Origin: Actinacidiphila acididurans
GTDB taxonomy: Bacteria; Actinomycetota; Actinomycetes; Streptomycetales; Streptomycetaceae
DNA: 64,000 bases
NCBI RefSeq assembly: GCF_016918855.1
Contig: NZ_JADKYB010000002.1
Span: 124,001-188,000 of the forward strand
Direction: 5' to 3'
Below, piece by piece: positions 8,861 through 17,879 of this stretch. Position 1 is the stretch's first letter. Each line of letters starts with the position of its first letter. The position numbers and the translations under genes were made by a program. The notes under the pieces were generated by a model that was not told where the DNA came from, ran no database searches, and worked only from the letters and a program-made list of their open reading frames with translations.

Positions 8861-8910
8861 TCCTGAGTGTTCCTTGGTGTTCCTCGGTGTTCTCCGTTGT
8901 TCCCCCGGTT
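8861..8910. repeat. 10-bp tandem repeat at the CoA-transferase ribosome site
   Basis: Five units in exact 10-bp register, consensus TCCTNGGTGT on the plus strand. On the transcribed strand they read as successive AGGAACACC-like units, so several Shine-Dalgarno-like AGGA motifs precede the ATG at 8860. Confidence 0.7.
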
Positions 8911-9091
8911 TTCCCGGGCACATTTCCGTGTGCTGCCGGATGACGACGTTATGCGGACGCATCGATCCGGTCACTGCGGAAAGCCGTAGCGTGCCGGTGA
9001 CTTGTCGCGGCCGAGACTGGGGCGAATGTCAACGTGCCCTCGTATTACGGATCTCCCAGGATGGATGTCCAGGAAGGAAAGGTGAATTTCC

Positions 9092-9508
9092 GTGGCGGTT
9101 CTGTACACGGCCGAGGTGGCCTCCACCGGTGACGGCCGCAACGGCGCGGTCCGGTCGTCCGACGGCATTCTCGACATGGGGCTGACCAGCCCGAAGGAGC
9201 TGGGCGGGGCGGGCACCTCGACCAATCCCGAGCAGTTGTTCGCGGCCGGGTACGCGGCCTGCTTCCACAGCGCGCTGCGGGCGGCGGCCCGTGAATCGAA
9301 AACCGTGCTGAACGGCGACACGGTGACCGCCCGGGTCACCCTGAACAAGGACGACGGCGGTTACCACCTTTCCGCGTCACTCACCGTCGAACTGCCCGGA
9401 CTGGACCGGGAACAGGCCGAATCCCTGGCCGCGGCGGCGCACGGCCGCTGCCCGTATTCGAAGGCGGTCGCGGGAAACGTGGACGTCGCGGTGACCGTCG
9501 CCGTCTGA
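9092..9508 (+). CDS. Ohr/OsmC-family organic hydroperoxide reductase
   Basis: 138 residues, the usual Ohr length. The two redox cysteines sit in family motifs: AACFHSAL near residue 56 and GRCPYSKAV near residue 125. The N-terminal SPKELGGAGTSTNPEQLFAAGYA segment (here described by its ends, SPKELGG and LFAAGYA) is diagnostic of Ohr rather than OsmC. It reduces organic peroxides with thiols in the cytoplasm. The GTG start at 9092 has an AGGAAGGA site upstream. It is divergent from the CoA-transferase and convergent with hemL. In this setting it may protect against peroxides from oxidative chemistry in the cluster, which is inference. Confidence 0.9.
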   Translation: MAVLYTAEVASTGDGRNGAVRSSDGILDMGLTSPKELGGAGTSTNPEQLFAAGYAACFHSALRAAARESKTVLNGDTVTARVTLNKDDGGYHLSASLTVELPGLDREQAESLAAAAHGRCPYSKAVAGNVDVAVTVAV

Positions 9509-9540
9509 GTCCGGGAGCGCCCGTCCGAGTCCGCGCACAA

Positions 9541-9577
9541 CCCGCCGGCCGTCCGGGAAATCCGGACGGCCGGCGGG
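9541..9577. terminator. Strong bidirectional terminator
   Basis: Perfect 16-bp arms (9541-9556 and 9562-9577) around a GAAAT loop, followed by CTTTT on the plus strand. It separates the converging Ohr and hemL genes. Confidence 0.9.
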
Positions 9578-9602
9578 CTTTTGTACGGCATCGGCCCCCG
9601 CG

Positions 9603-10883
9603 TCAGGCCCCGGCCGCCGCGGCCGCGGCAGCCGGCAGGGCCCGGACCACCCGGTCCACCGCCCCGTCGTCGTGGGACGCGGAGACGAACCACGCCTCGA
9701 AGGGCGACGGCGGCAGGTAGACGCCCTGGCGCAGCATCTCGTGGAAGAAGGCGGTGTACCGGCGGGACTCGGTGGCCCGTACGTCGTCGAAGTTCAGCAC
9801 CTCGCGGTCGGTGAAGAACACCGAGAACATGGTCCCGGAGTACTGGACGCGGTGGGCGACCCCCGCCGCGTCCAGCGCGGCGGAGACCTCGCGGCCGATG
9901 GCCGTGGCCACGGTGTCCAGCCGCTCGTAGACCTCGGGCGTGCAGTGGCGCAGGGTGGCCAGGCCGGCCGCGGTGGCGACCGGGTTCCCGGACAGCGTGC
10001 CGGCCTGGTAGACCGGGCCGGCCGGGGCCAGGTGCGCCATGACGTCCGCGCGCCCGCCGAAGGCCGCGGCCGGGAAGCCGCCGCCCATGACCTTGCCGAA
10101 GGTCATGAGATCGGGTGCCACGCCGTCGACCCCGTACCAGCCGGAGCGGCCGGCCCGGAAGCCGGTCATCACCTCGTCGGAGACGAACAGCGCGCCGTAC
10201 CGCCGGGTGATGTCCCGCAGGCCCGCGTTGAAGCCGGGCAGCGGCGGCACCGCGCCCATGTTGCCGGGCGCGGCCTCGGTGATGACACAGGCGATGTCGG
10301 TGCCGATCTCGGCGAAGGTCTTCTCCACCGCCGCCAGGTCGTTGTACGGCAGCACGATCGTGTCCGACGCCTGGGCGCCGGTCACGCCCGGGGTGTCGGG
10401 CAGGGCGAAGGTGGCCAGGCCCGATCCGGCGGCGGCCAGCAGCGCGTCCACGTGGCCGTGGTAGCAGCCGGCGAACTTCACCACCTTCGAGCGCCCGGTG
10501 AAGCCGCGGGCCAGCCGGATCGCCGACATGGTCGCCTCGGTGCCGGAGGACACCAGCCGCACCTGCTCCACCGGCGCCACCCGGGCCACGATCTCCTCGG
10601 CGAGTTCCACCTCGGCGGTGGTGGGCGTCCCGAAGGACGTGCCCCGCCGCAGCGCCTCCTCGACCGCCTCCAGCACCGCGGGGTGCCGGTGCCCGAGGAT
10701 CATCGGACCCCAGGAGCAGATCAGGTCGACGTACTCCTTGCCGTCGGTGTCGGTGAGGTACGGGCCCTGCGCCGAGGCCATGAACCGCGGGGTGCCGCCC
10801 ACCGCGCCGAACGCGCGCACGGGTGAGTTGACGCCGCCCGGGATGACCTGCCGCGCGCGGCCGAACCACTCCTCGCTGGTCAC
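9603..10883 (-). CDS. hemL: Glutamate-1-semialdehyde 2,1-aminomutase
   Basis: 426 residues, full length. A PLP enzyme of aminotransferase fold type I that converts glutamate-1-semialdehyde to 5-aminolevulinate. It shows the N-terminal [13 protein letters not shown] signature, the [13 protein letters not shown] segment, DEVMTGFR, and the PLP lysine K264 in [11 protein letters not shown]. The GTG start overlaps the acyl-CoA ligase stop by 4 bp (GTGA), so the two are translationally coupled. It is the last gene of the hemB-hemA-ligase-hemL block and is followed by a strong terminator. hemC and hemD, which complete uroporphyrinogen synthesis, are not in this block. Confidence 0.95.
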   Translation of the reverse strand: MTSEEWFGRARQVIPGGVNSPVRAFGAVGGTPRFMASAQGPYLTDTDGKEYVDLICSWGPMILGHRHPAVLEAVEEALRRGTSFGTPTTAEVELAEEIVARVAPVEQVRLVSSGTEATMSAIRLARGFTGRSKVVKFAGCYHGHVDALLAAAGSGLATFALPDTPGVTGAQASDTIVLPYNDLAAVEKTFAEIGTDIACVITEAAPGNMGAVPPLPGFNAGLRDITRRYGALFVSDEVMTGFRAGRSGWYGVDGVAPDLMTFGKVMGGGFPAAAFGGRADVMAHLAPAGPVYQAGTLSGNPVATAAGLATLRHCTPEVYERLDTVATAIGREVSAALDAAGVAHRVQYSGTMFSVFFTDREVLNFDDVRATESRRYTAFFHEMLRQGVYLPPSPFEAWFVSASHDDGAVDRVVRALPAAAAAAAGA

Positions 10884-12982
10884 CGCGCACCTCCGGCGGC
10901 CGGGACGGCGGTCGCTTCGACGGTCGCTTCAGCCGAGGCCGTCGCGGCCGGGCCGGTCAGAGCGGCGTCGAGCACGACGGCGCCCTGGGACAGGACCCGC
11001 ACCGGGTTGAGGTCGAGCGAGAAGCCCTGGGGCCAGTCCTGGACGAGTTCGGCGACCCGGTGCAGGACGTCCGCGGCGGCGGCGACGTCCACGCCCGGGC
11101 GGCCGCGGGTGCCCGCCAGGACCTTCGCGCCGCGCAGTTCGGCCAGCATCTCCGCGCCCTCCCCGGGGCGCAGCGGAAGCAGCCGGTGCGCGACGTCGTC
11201 CAGGATCTCGGTGAAGATCCCGCCGAGCCCGGCGGTCAGCACCGGCCCGAGGTCGCTGGAGTGCACGCCGACGATCAGCTCGACGCCGTCCCCGACGACC
11301 TCCTCGGCCAGCACGTCGCCGCCGAGCGCGGCGATCCGCGCGTACGCCAGCGCCGCGCCGTCGGCGGTGACGCCGACCTCGACGCCGCCCGCCTCGGTCT
11401 TGTGCAACAGCCCCGGCACGACGGCCTTGAACACCGCGCTGCCGCCCAACTCCTCGACGGCACGTACCGCGTCGTCCGGGCCGGTCACCGTCCGGCCCCG
11501 GGGTACGGCGACACCCGCGTCGGCCAGCAGCCGCTTGAGCTCCGGCTCGGTCGCGCCGGGCAGCGGACCGGTGGTGCCGGCGCCGACGGACGCCTCGGGC
11601 AGCGCGGTGCGGGGCCGGCTGACCTCCCACAGGGCGGCGGCGGCCCGCAGCGCGCGGGCCGGTGTCGGGTACTCCGGCAGCCCGGCCTCCCGCAGGTCGC
11701 GCGGCGCGTCCGGGGCGAGGAAGTCCGCGCCGGTGCGGGCCACCAGGATCGGCTTGCCGCCCTTCTCCGCCGCCTTGGCCAGGCTGGTCACCGCCTTCTC
11801 CACGTCCGGGCCGGCCATCACGCAGAAGCAGGCGACGATGATGTCCACCGAGTCGTCGGCGATCAGCACGTCCAGCGACCGGTCGAAGAGCGTGGGGTCG
11901 CTGAGCACGGTGGCGGTGATGTCCACCGGGTTGTCGATCGCGCCGAACGCGGGCACGATCCCGGCCAGCGCCTCCTTGCTCTGCGGCTCCAGGGTGCTCA
12001 GCTCCAGGCCCTCGGCCTCGATGGCGTCGGCGGCCAGGATTCCGGAGCCGCCGGAGGTGGTCACCACCGCGACCCGGTTGCCGGCCGGGCGCCGCTCGGA
12101 CTCGAAGACCCGTGCGACGTCGAGGAGTTCGTCGATGTCGTCCACGCGCACGATGCCGAGCTGGCGCAGCGCCGCGTCCAGGACGCGGTCGTCGGTGGCC
12201 AGGGCGCCGGTGTGCGAGGCGGCCGCCCGGCCGCCGGCCTCGGTGCGGCCCGACTTCAGCAGGGCCACCGGCTTGCCGGAGCCGGCCAGCGCGCGCAGGG
12301 TGCCGATGTCGGGGGCGTCCTCCAGGTACCCCAGCAGCCCGGAGACGCTCGGTTCCTGGCTGAGTTCGCGCAGCACCTCCAGGGCCGTGACATCGGCGTC
12401 GTTGCCGGTGCTGACCACCCAGCCGGGGCGCAGGCCGCGCTCCAGCGCCAGGCTCGCGGCGCCGAAGCCGAGCGCGCCGCTCTGGCTGACGAAGGCCAGG
12501 CTGCCGGGCTCGAAGGGCACCTCCTCGGCCCCGAACAGCGGGCTGAAGGTGGCCATCACCCGGTTCTCGTAGCCGACCGCGCCGATGCAGTTGGGGCCGA
12601 TGACCCGCATGTTCCCGGCCCGGGCCCGCGCGACGACCTCGGCCTGCAGCCGGGCGCCCTCCTCCCCGGTCTCGGCGAAGCCGGAGGAGGCGATCACCGC
12701 GAGCGGCACCCCGGCGGCCACGCAGTCGTCGACCGCGCCGAGCACCCGGTCAGCGGCGACCATGATCAGCGCCAGGTCGACCGGGCCCGGCACGTCCCGC
12801 ACGCTGGGGTAGGCGGGCACGCCCAGGATCTGCTCCGAGCGCGGATTGACCGGCAGGATACGGCCCTTGTAGCCGTACCGCAGCAGGTAGTCCATGGGCT
12901 TGCGGCCCAGCGCTCCGGGGCGTTCGCTGGCCCCGATCACGGCGACCGAGCGGGCGTTCCACAACGCCGAGATGTCACTCAT
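10880..12982 (-). CDS. Fused acyl-CoA ligase (ADP/NDP-forming)
   Basis: 700 residues combining the alpha and beta parts of the NDP-forming acetate-CoA ligase family. The N-terminal CoA-binding Rossmann domain starts [12 protein letters not shown]. The ligase part has the phosphohistidine H257 in AASHTGALA, and the C-terminal ATP-grasp domain (about 480-700) shows [17 protein letters not shown]. It makes an acyl-CoA from an acid, ATP and CoA; the acid is unknown. It sits between hemA and hemL with 4-bp overlaps on both sides (ATGA and GTGA). Such an enzyme has no role in haem synthesis, which is the main reason to think this block serves another pathway. Confidence 0.92.
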   Translation of the reverse strand: MSDISALWNARSVAVIGASERPGALGRKPMDYLLRYGYKGRILPVNPRSEQILGVPAYPSVRDVPGPVDLALIMVAADRVLGAVDDCVAAGVPLAVIASSGFAETGEEGARLQAEVVARARAGNMRVIGPNCIGAVGYENRVMATFSPLFGAEEVPFEPGSLAFVSQSGALGFGAASLALERGLRPGWVVSTGNDADVTALEVLRELSQEPSVSGLLGYLEDAPDIGTLRALAGSGKPVALLKSGRTEAGGRAAASHTGALATDDRVLDAALRQLGIVRVDDIDELLDVARVFESERRPAGNRVAVVTTSGGSGILAADAIEAEGLELSTLEPQSKEALAGIVPAFGAIDNPVDITATVLSDPTLFDRSLDVLIADDSVDIIVACFCVMAGPDVEKAVTSLAKAAEKGGKPILVARTGADFLAPDAPRDLREAGLPEYPTPARALRAAAALWEVSRPRTALPEASVGAGTTGPLPGATEPELKRLLADAGVAVPRGRTVTGPDDAVRAVEELGGSAVFKAVVPGLLHKTEAGGVEVGVTADGAALAYARIAALGGDVLAEEVVGDGVELIVGVHSSDLGPVLTAGLGGIFTEILDDVAHRLLPLRPGEGAEMLAELRGAKVLAGTRGRPGVDVAAAADVLHRVAELVQDWPQGFSLDLNPVRVLSQGAVVLDAALTGPAATASAEATVEATAVPAAGGAR

Positions 12983-14367
12983 GCGATGGCCTCGACCTTC
13001 GTCTTGTCCGGTGGGCGGTGGGCGCCGGGGGCGCCCGGCACGAACAGCTCCCCGAGCGCGTCGAGGTACCGGGCGCCGTCGGAGGAGGCGGCCAGTTCCC
13101 GGACCCGGACGGTGGGCTGGTGCAGGATCTTGTCGACGATCCGCCGCACGCTGCGGCTGATCTCCTGATGGGTGCTCTCGTCGATGTCGTTCAGCCGCCG
13201 CGCCAGCCGGCTCAGTTCGGCCTCGGTGGCCTCGGCCGCGGCGTTGCGCATCGCGGTGAGGATGGGGGTGGCGCCGGCCAGCCGCAGCCCGGCCGAGAAG
13301 CTGCCGACCTCCTTGGCCACGATCTCCTGGGCGGCCACGACGCTGGCGGCCGAGATCTCGTCGCCCTCGCCTTCCTCCGCGATCCGCTGAAGATCGACGA
13401 ATGTGACGCCGGGCAGGGCCGCGGCCTCGGGCGCGATGTTGTGCGGCATGGCCAGGTCCAGGACGAACAGCGGCCGGCCGGCGCGCTCGGCCATCGCGGC
13501 CTCGACCGTGCCGACCGGGACCACCCGGCCGGTGGCCGCGGTGGCGCCGACCACCACGTCCACCTCGGTCAGCAGCCGCGGAATGTCGTCGAGGCCGAAG
13601 CCGTCGCCGTCCGCGGTCGCGGCGAGCCGCTGCGCCTTCTCCGGCGTGCGGTTGGCCAGGTGGACCCGGCTCAGCCCGGAGCGGCGCAGCGCGGCGACCA
13701 CCACGCCGGCCATCGAACCGGCCCCGATCACCAGGGCGGTCCGGCCGGTGAGCGAACCCACCTGCCGTTCGAAGAAGCCGAGTCCGGCGGTGGCCAGCGA
13801 GCGGCCGGCCTCGTTCAGGCCGGTCTCGTTACGGGCCCGGCGGCCGACCCGCAGCGCCGTCTGCACGGCCCGGTCGAGCACCTTGCCGGAGCGCTCGAGC
13901 TGCTGGGAGCGGTCCAGGCCCTGCTTGACCTGGCCGAGGATCTGGTCCTCGCCGACGACCACCGAGTCCAGGCCGGACGCCACGGCGAACAGGTGGCGTA
14001 CCGCGTCGTCGGCCTGATGGGTGTACAGGTGCGAGTCCAGGGCGCCCGGTTCGAGGTCGGCGTGCCGGGTGACCAGCTCGCGCAGCGCGTCGCCGCTGGC
14101 GTCCGGGCGGGCCTCGGCGTAGATCTCCAGCCGGTTGCAGGTGGACACCACGACCGCGGCGTCGAAGCCGTCCACGGCCGTGATGTCACGTATCAGGTCG
14201 TCCAGCGGGCGCTCGGTCTCGGACAACCGCTCCAGCAGGTCCAGCGGCGCGGTGGCGTGGCTGATGCCGAGCACGAGCATGCCGGGCGCGGCGGAATCCG
14301 GGGCGGCGGGCGCGGCCTGCCCGGCAGCGGCGGAGGCGGCGGAAGAGGGGGGAGTGGGGGTGGTCAC
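12979..14367 (-). CDS. hemA: Glutamyl-tRNA reductase
   Basis: 462 residues. It reduces the glutamyl group of Glu-tRNA to glutamate-1-semialdehyde with NADPH. The catalytic cysteine C77 is in VVSTCNRLEIY. A conserved GEDQILGQVKQ segment follows, and the NADPH-binding glycine motif VIGAGSMAG is at 213-220. A helical dimerisation domain closes the protein, with VRRIVDKILHQPTVRVREL typical of the family. The first 29 residues are an Ala/Pro-rich extension. The GTG start (14365-14367) lies 4 bp after the hemB stop, and the stop overlaps the ligase start (ATGA). A dedicated glutamyl-tRNA synthetase gene lies at 25009-26817. Confidence 0.95.
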   Translation of the reverse strand: MTTPTPPSSAASAAAGQAAPAAPDSAAPGMLVLGISHATAPLDLLERLSETERPLDDLIRDITAVDGFDAAVVVSTCNRLEIYAEARPDASGDALRELVTRHADLEPGALDSHLYTHQADDAVRHLFAVASGLDSVVVGEDQILGQVKQGLDRSQQLERSGKVLDRAVQTALRVGRRARNETGLNEAGRSLATAGLGFFERQVGSLTGRTALVIGAGSMAGVVVAALRRSGLSRVHLANRTPEKAQRLAATADGDGFGLDDIPRLLTEVDVVVGATAATGRVVPVGTVEAAMAERAGRPLFVLDLAMPHNIAPEAAALPGVTFVDLQRIAEEGEGDEISAASVVAAQEIVAKEVGSFSAGLRLAGATPILTAMRNAAAEATEAELSRLARRLNDIDESTHQEISRSVRRIVDKILHQPTVRVRELAASSDGARYLDALGELFVPGAPGAHRPPDKTKVEAIA

Positions 14368-14371
14368 GGGG

Positions 14372-15388
14372 TCACCGGTCCAGGCTGTCGGCGAACTCGG
14401 CCGCCCAGTAGGTGATGACCTGCGTGGCGCCGGCCCGGTGGATGGCGGCCAGGCTCTCCCGGACGATCTGGTCCCGGTCGATCCAGCCCTTGGCTGCCGC
14501 GGCCTCGACCATCGCGTACTCGCCGGAGACCTGGTAGGCGGCGACCGGCACCTGCACCTGGTCCGCGATCAGCCGCACGATGTCCAGGTAGGCCAGCGCC
14601 GGCTTGACCATCACCATGTCCGCGCCCTCGGCGACGTCGAGTTCGACCTCGCGCAGCGACTCGCGGATGTTGCCCGGGTGCTGCTGGTACGTCTTGCGGT
14701 CGCCGCGCAGCGTGGACTCCACGGCGTCCCGGAACGGGCCGTAGAAGTGCGAGGCGTACTTCGCCGAGTAGCCGAGGATCGCCACGGACTGGTGGCCCGC
14801 GGCGTCCAGCGCCTCACGGATGCGCCGCACCTGGCCGTCCATCATGCCGCTGGGCGCCACCACCTGGGCGCCGGCCTCCGCCTGGACCACGGCGACCCGC
14901 GCGTACAGCTCGATGCTCGCGTCGTTGTCGACGTCCCCGTTCGCGTCCAGGACACCGGTGTGCCCGTGGTCGGTGTACTCGTCGAGGTTGATGTCGCCGA
15001 TGACCACGGTGGCGTCGCCGACCTCGGCGGACACGTCGCGCAGCGCGACCTGCAGCACGCCCTCGGGGTCCAGGGCGCCGGAGCCCCGCGGGTCCTTGTG
15101 CTCGGGGATGCCGAACAGCATCAGCGCGCCGACACCCTTGTCGACCGCCTCCACGGCGGCCTTGCGCAGGCTGTCGCGGGTGTGCTGGAACACGCCCGGC
15201 ATGGACGGGATCTCGCGCGGCTCGCTCAGCCCCTCGCGCAGGAAGAGCGGCTGGACGAGGTTGGCCGGACCGATCCGGGTCTCGGCGGTGAACCGGCGCA
15301 GCGCCGGGGTACGGCGCAGCCGGCGGGGGCGGTAGTACGGTCGTGTGCCGCCGTCGGGGAAGACGCTGGGCCCGTGGGCAAGGGACAT
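14372..15388 (-). CDS. hemB: Porphobilinogen synthase (ALA dehydratase) with Cys-free metal loop
   Basis: 338 residues, full length. It condenses two 5-aminolevulinates into porphobilinogen. The two active-site lysines are K210 (GYSAKYASHFYG) and K262 (MVMVKPALAYLD), the second forming the Schiff base. The metal loop at 131-145 reads GDINLDEYTDHGHTG, so the positions that hold cysteines in zinc enzymes are Asn134, Asp136 and Thr144. It should therefore not use the classical catalytic zinc and is likely Mg-dependent or metal-free. The ATG at 15388 has TAGGAGA upstream. Its start context GGAGAATCCGTCATG nearly matches that of the isomerase gene at 18628 (GGAGAATCCGCCATG). Confidence 0.95.
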   Translation of the reverse strand: MSLAHGPSVFPDGGTRPYYRPRRLRRTPALRRFTAETRIGPANLVQPLFLREGLSEPREIPSMPGVFQHTRDSLRKAAVEAVDKGVGALMLFGIPEHKDPRGSGALDPEGVLQVALRDVSAEVGDATVVIGDINLDEYTDHGHTGVLDANGDVDNDASIELYARVAVVQAEAGAQVVAPSGMMDGQVRRIREALDAAGHQSVAILGYSAKYASHFYGPFRDAVESTLRGDRKTYQQHPGNIRESLREVELDVAEGADMVMVKPALAYLDIVRLIADQVQVPVAAYQVSGEYAMVEAAAAKGWIDRDQIVRESLAAIHRAGATQVITYWAAEFADSLDR

Positions 15389-15522
15389 GACGGATTCTCC
15401 TAGCGGTGTGCGGGTGGGGTGGGGCGCCCGGGCCGGGAGGGACCAGGGACACGGCCGCCGCTATCGGTTCAACCGGCCGGGAGGGGCACCCGGCGCGCCG
15501 CCCGGACCGGGCGGCGGCGCGG

Positions 15523-15633
15523 ATCAGGTGGTGCCGTGCATCAGGGGTGGTGCCTGGATCGGGGGTGGTGCCGTCGATCGGGGGTGGTGCCGTCGGTCAG
15601 GGGTGGCGCCGTGGATCAAGGCGGCGCACTCGG
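15523..15633. repeat. 19-bp tandem repeats upstream of hemB
   Basis: Six adjacent units beginning at 15523, 15540, 15558, 15577, 15596 and 15615. The two central units are identical (ATCGGGGGTGGTGCCGTCG) and the outer ones diverge. The array ends 135 bp upstream of the hemB start and just after the stop of the preceding gene. It could be an iterated protein-binding site or a slippage product. Confidence 0.8.
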
Positions 15634-15654
15634 GTCACTCGGGCCGCGGCGCGG

Positions 15655-16455
15655 TCACAAGGTGGCGCCGAGGAAGACCTTCTCCAGGTGGGCGGTCACC
15701 GCGGCGTCCGGCCGACTGAACCAGTAGCCGTGGCCGCTGCGCGCGAACAGGCCGAGTTCGCCCAGGTTGACCAGGGTCTCGGCGAGCTTGACCGCCAGGC
15801 CGGCCGGGTCGACCACCGGCAGGCCGTGCAGCTCGTGGATGCCCAGGTGCCACAGGATCTCGTTGGGGATGCCCTCGGCGGGGATGACGACCTCCGCGCC
15901 GGCCCGGGCGGCGCGCTGCGCCGCGGCCGAGTACACCTCGACGAACTGGTCGAAGTCGCCCTCCAGGGACCGGTGGACCGAGTCCCAGCCGCCGGGTACC
16001 ACCTCGTAGGAGGCGAGCGAGGAGGTCAGGCCGTAGCGCGTGATGTTGGCCCGGATCGGCTCCTCCAGCGGCGGCATGAAGCCCAGCAGCCCGAAGCGCT
16101 GCCCGGTCATCGCGGACAGGAAGAACGCGGCCTCGCCGTAGCCGAGGGTGGGGATGGCCGCCAGGTGGCGGGCGTCGCGCAGGCCGGGGTCCTGGCCGGC
16201 GGCGATGATCCAGGCGTCGTAGCCCTGGCGCTCGGCGGTCACCGCGGCCTGCGCGAAGTGCTGGCTGAACAGCACCTGGGCCGAGTGGTGGCCGACCAGC
16301 CCGAACGGGGTGCGGTCGGGGTACGTCTCGGCCGGCAGGGTCTTGATGTCGACGGTGGTGCCGGGTGCGGTGATCGCGTCCAGGTGCTCCCGGTACCACT
16401 GGTCGAGCAGCGGGAGCCGTCCTTCGACGGTGTGCTTGTGGAACCAGATCCGCAT
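15655..16455 (-). CDS. Asp/Glu/hydantoin racemase-superfamily protein without cysteine
   Basis: 266 residues. The fold is recognisable from the paired motifs IIAAGQDPGLRDAR (first half) and VVIPAEGIPNEILW (second half), which align with the active-site loops of hydantoin and aspartate/glutamate racemases. In those enzymes each loop holds an essential cysteine. Here the positions are Ala/Gly near 86-87 and Ala193, and the whole protein contains no cysteine. A cysteine-based racemisation is thus excluded; decarboxylation, isomerisation by other residues, or a non-enzymatic role remain possible. The ATG at 16455 has a GAGGGG site upstream. It lies between the monooxygenase and hemB in the same orientation. 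Family fairly sure, function unknown. Confidence 0.75.
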   Translation of the reverse strand: MRIWFHKHTVEGRLPLLDQWYREHLDAITAPGTTVDIKTLPAETYPDRTPFGLVGHHSAQVLFSQHFAQAAVTAERQGYDAWIIAAGQDPGLRDARHLAAIPTLGYGEAAFFLSAMTGQRFGLLGFMPPLEEPIRANITRYGLTSSLASYEVVPGGWDSVHRSLEGDFDQFVEVYSAAAQRAARAGAEVVIPAEGIPNEILWHLGIHELHGLPVVDPAGLAVKLAETLVNLGELGLFARSGHGYWFSRPDAAVTAHLEKVFLGATL

Positions 16456-16631
16456 GGGAATCGCCCCTCAGTCCTCCCGCTGGCGCGGGTGCCGGTGTCG
16501 TGGTGTCGTTTCCGCGGTTCTCTTTCCGTGGCCGTGGTTCCGGCCGTGACGGTGGCGGCGGCCGTGACCGTGGCTCACGTCCTGGCCGCCGCCGGGCCGT
16601 TGGCGCCGGTCGCTTCCGGGGACCGGCGGTC

Positions 16632-17879
16632 TCATCGGACGGCCTGCCGGACCGCGCTCCCCGGCAGGGGGAGGGGAGCGCAGTCCAGCAGGGACGCCTT
16701 GACCAGGTAGTCGGTGGCCGCGCCGGGGTCGGCGGCGGTACGGCGGATGCCGTCGAGGGCCCGCCGCAGGGCGTCGCCCCCGTCCAGCCCGGCGGTCCTG
16801 GCCTCGCTGCGGGGGATCACCGACGTCTCGGCCACGGTGCGGCGTTCCTCCACCGCGGCGTCGAGGTCGGCCTCGCCGGCCCGGCCGGACAGCAGCGCGG
16901 CCAGCGCCCGCCCGACGGCCACGGCGTCGTGCAGGCCGCAGTTCATGTTCATGCCGCCCGCGGTGGAGGTCAGATGGGCCGCGTCCCCGGCGAACAGCAG
17001 TCGCCCGGCCCGGTAGCGGGGCAGCACGAAGGCCGCGAGCCGGTACGTGTGGGCGTCCGCCACCTCCACCCGCGCCCCCACGCCGGGCAGCGCGGCCGCC
17101 AGCCGGTCCCGTACGGCCGCGGGCTCCACCGCCCGCTCGCGGGAGTCCGTGGCCGGGACCCGGAAGATCAGCCGCCAGTGGTCGGGCATGCCGAGCACGC
17201 TGTACGACTGCCGGGCGTCGCGCACGTAACTGAGCGGCGCCAGGTCCGGGACCAGCCGGTCCAGCGGGGTGCGGGTGACGACCCGCAGCGCGAAGTGGGG
17301 GTACTCCCGTGCGGTGGACGGCAGTCCGGCCGCCTCCCGTACGGTGCTGTGGCTGCCGTCGGCGGCGATCACCCAGGCGTGCCGGCTCTCCTGCCGCTCG
17401 CCGGCGCTGTCCGGTCCGAACGCCGTGGTCAGCCGTACCCCGTCCGCGTCCTGGCGCACGCCGGTCACCGCGGCGGCGAACCGCACCTCGGCGCGGCCGG
17501 TGGCCTCCAGCGCGGCCAGCAGCAGCGGGGTCAGCCGGGACTGCTCCACATGCAGCCGGTACGGGTGGCCGGTGCGGCCGGCCAGCAGCCGGTAGTCGAG
17601 TTCGGCGTGCACCTGCCCGTCCAGGTCCCGCCACTGGATCCGGGCGACCTCGCGGCCGGCCCGGTGCAGCGGCTCGGCCACGCCGAGTTCGTCGAGCAGG
17701 TCCAGGGTGGCGGGGTGGAAGGTCGAGGCGCGGGAGGCCGCGGACAGCTCCGGCCGCGACTCCAGGACGGTCACCGGCACGCCCGCGCGCGCCAGCACCA
17801 GGGCCGCGGTGAGCCCGACCGGACCGGCGCCGACCACGGCGACCGGTGAACCGGCGGGGGGCCCCGCCGCCGTACTCAT
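16632..17879 (-). CDS. FAD-dependent aromatic-type monooxygenase
   Basis: 415 residues of the PheA/TfdB (p-hydroxybenzoate hydroxylase-like) family. The FAD-binding GxGxxG is VVGAGPVGLTAALVLARAG near residue 15, the DG motif is VIAADGSHSTVRE, and the GD motif is LLFAGDAAHLTSTAGGMNMN. Such enzymes hydroxylate electron-rich rings with NAD(P)H and oxygen. In this cluster a pyrrole such as porphobilinogen is a possible substrate, which is inference. The GD motif has TSTAGG where many relatives have a Pro-Pro pair. The ATG overlaps the upstream isomerase stop by 4 bp (ATGA), so the two are coupled. Confidence 0.88.
   Translation of the reverse strand: MSTAAGPPAGSPVAVVGAGPVGLTAALVLARAGVPVTVLESRPELSAASRASTFHPATLDLLDELGVAEPLHRAGREVARIQWRDLDGQVHAELDYRLLAGRTGHPYRLHVEQSRLTPLLLAALEATGRAEVRFAAAVTGVRQDADGVRLTTAFGPDSAGERQESRHAWVIAADGSHSTVREAAGLPSTAREYPHFALRVVTRTPLDRLVPDLAPLSYVRDARQSYSVLGMPDHWRLIFRVPATDSRERAVEPAAVRDRLAAALPGVGARVEVADAHTYRLAAFVLPRYRAGRLLFAGDAAHLTSTAGGMNMNCGLHDAVAVGRALAALLSGRAGEADLDAAVEERRTVAETSVIPRSEARTAGLDGGDALRRALDGIRRTAADPGAATDYLVKASLLDCAPLPLPGSAVRQAVR

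Noticed and set aside
9603..15388. Reading the hem genes as the ordinary haem operon
   Set aside because: hemC and hemD are missing, a fused acyl-CoA ligase sits between hemA and hemL, and the neighbours are unrelated to haem. This cannot be settled without the rest of the genome.
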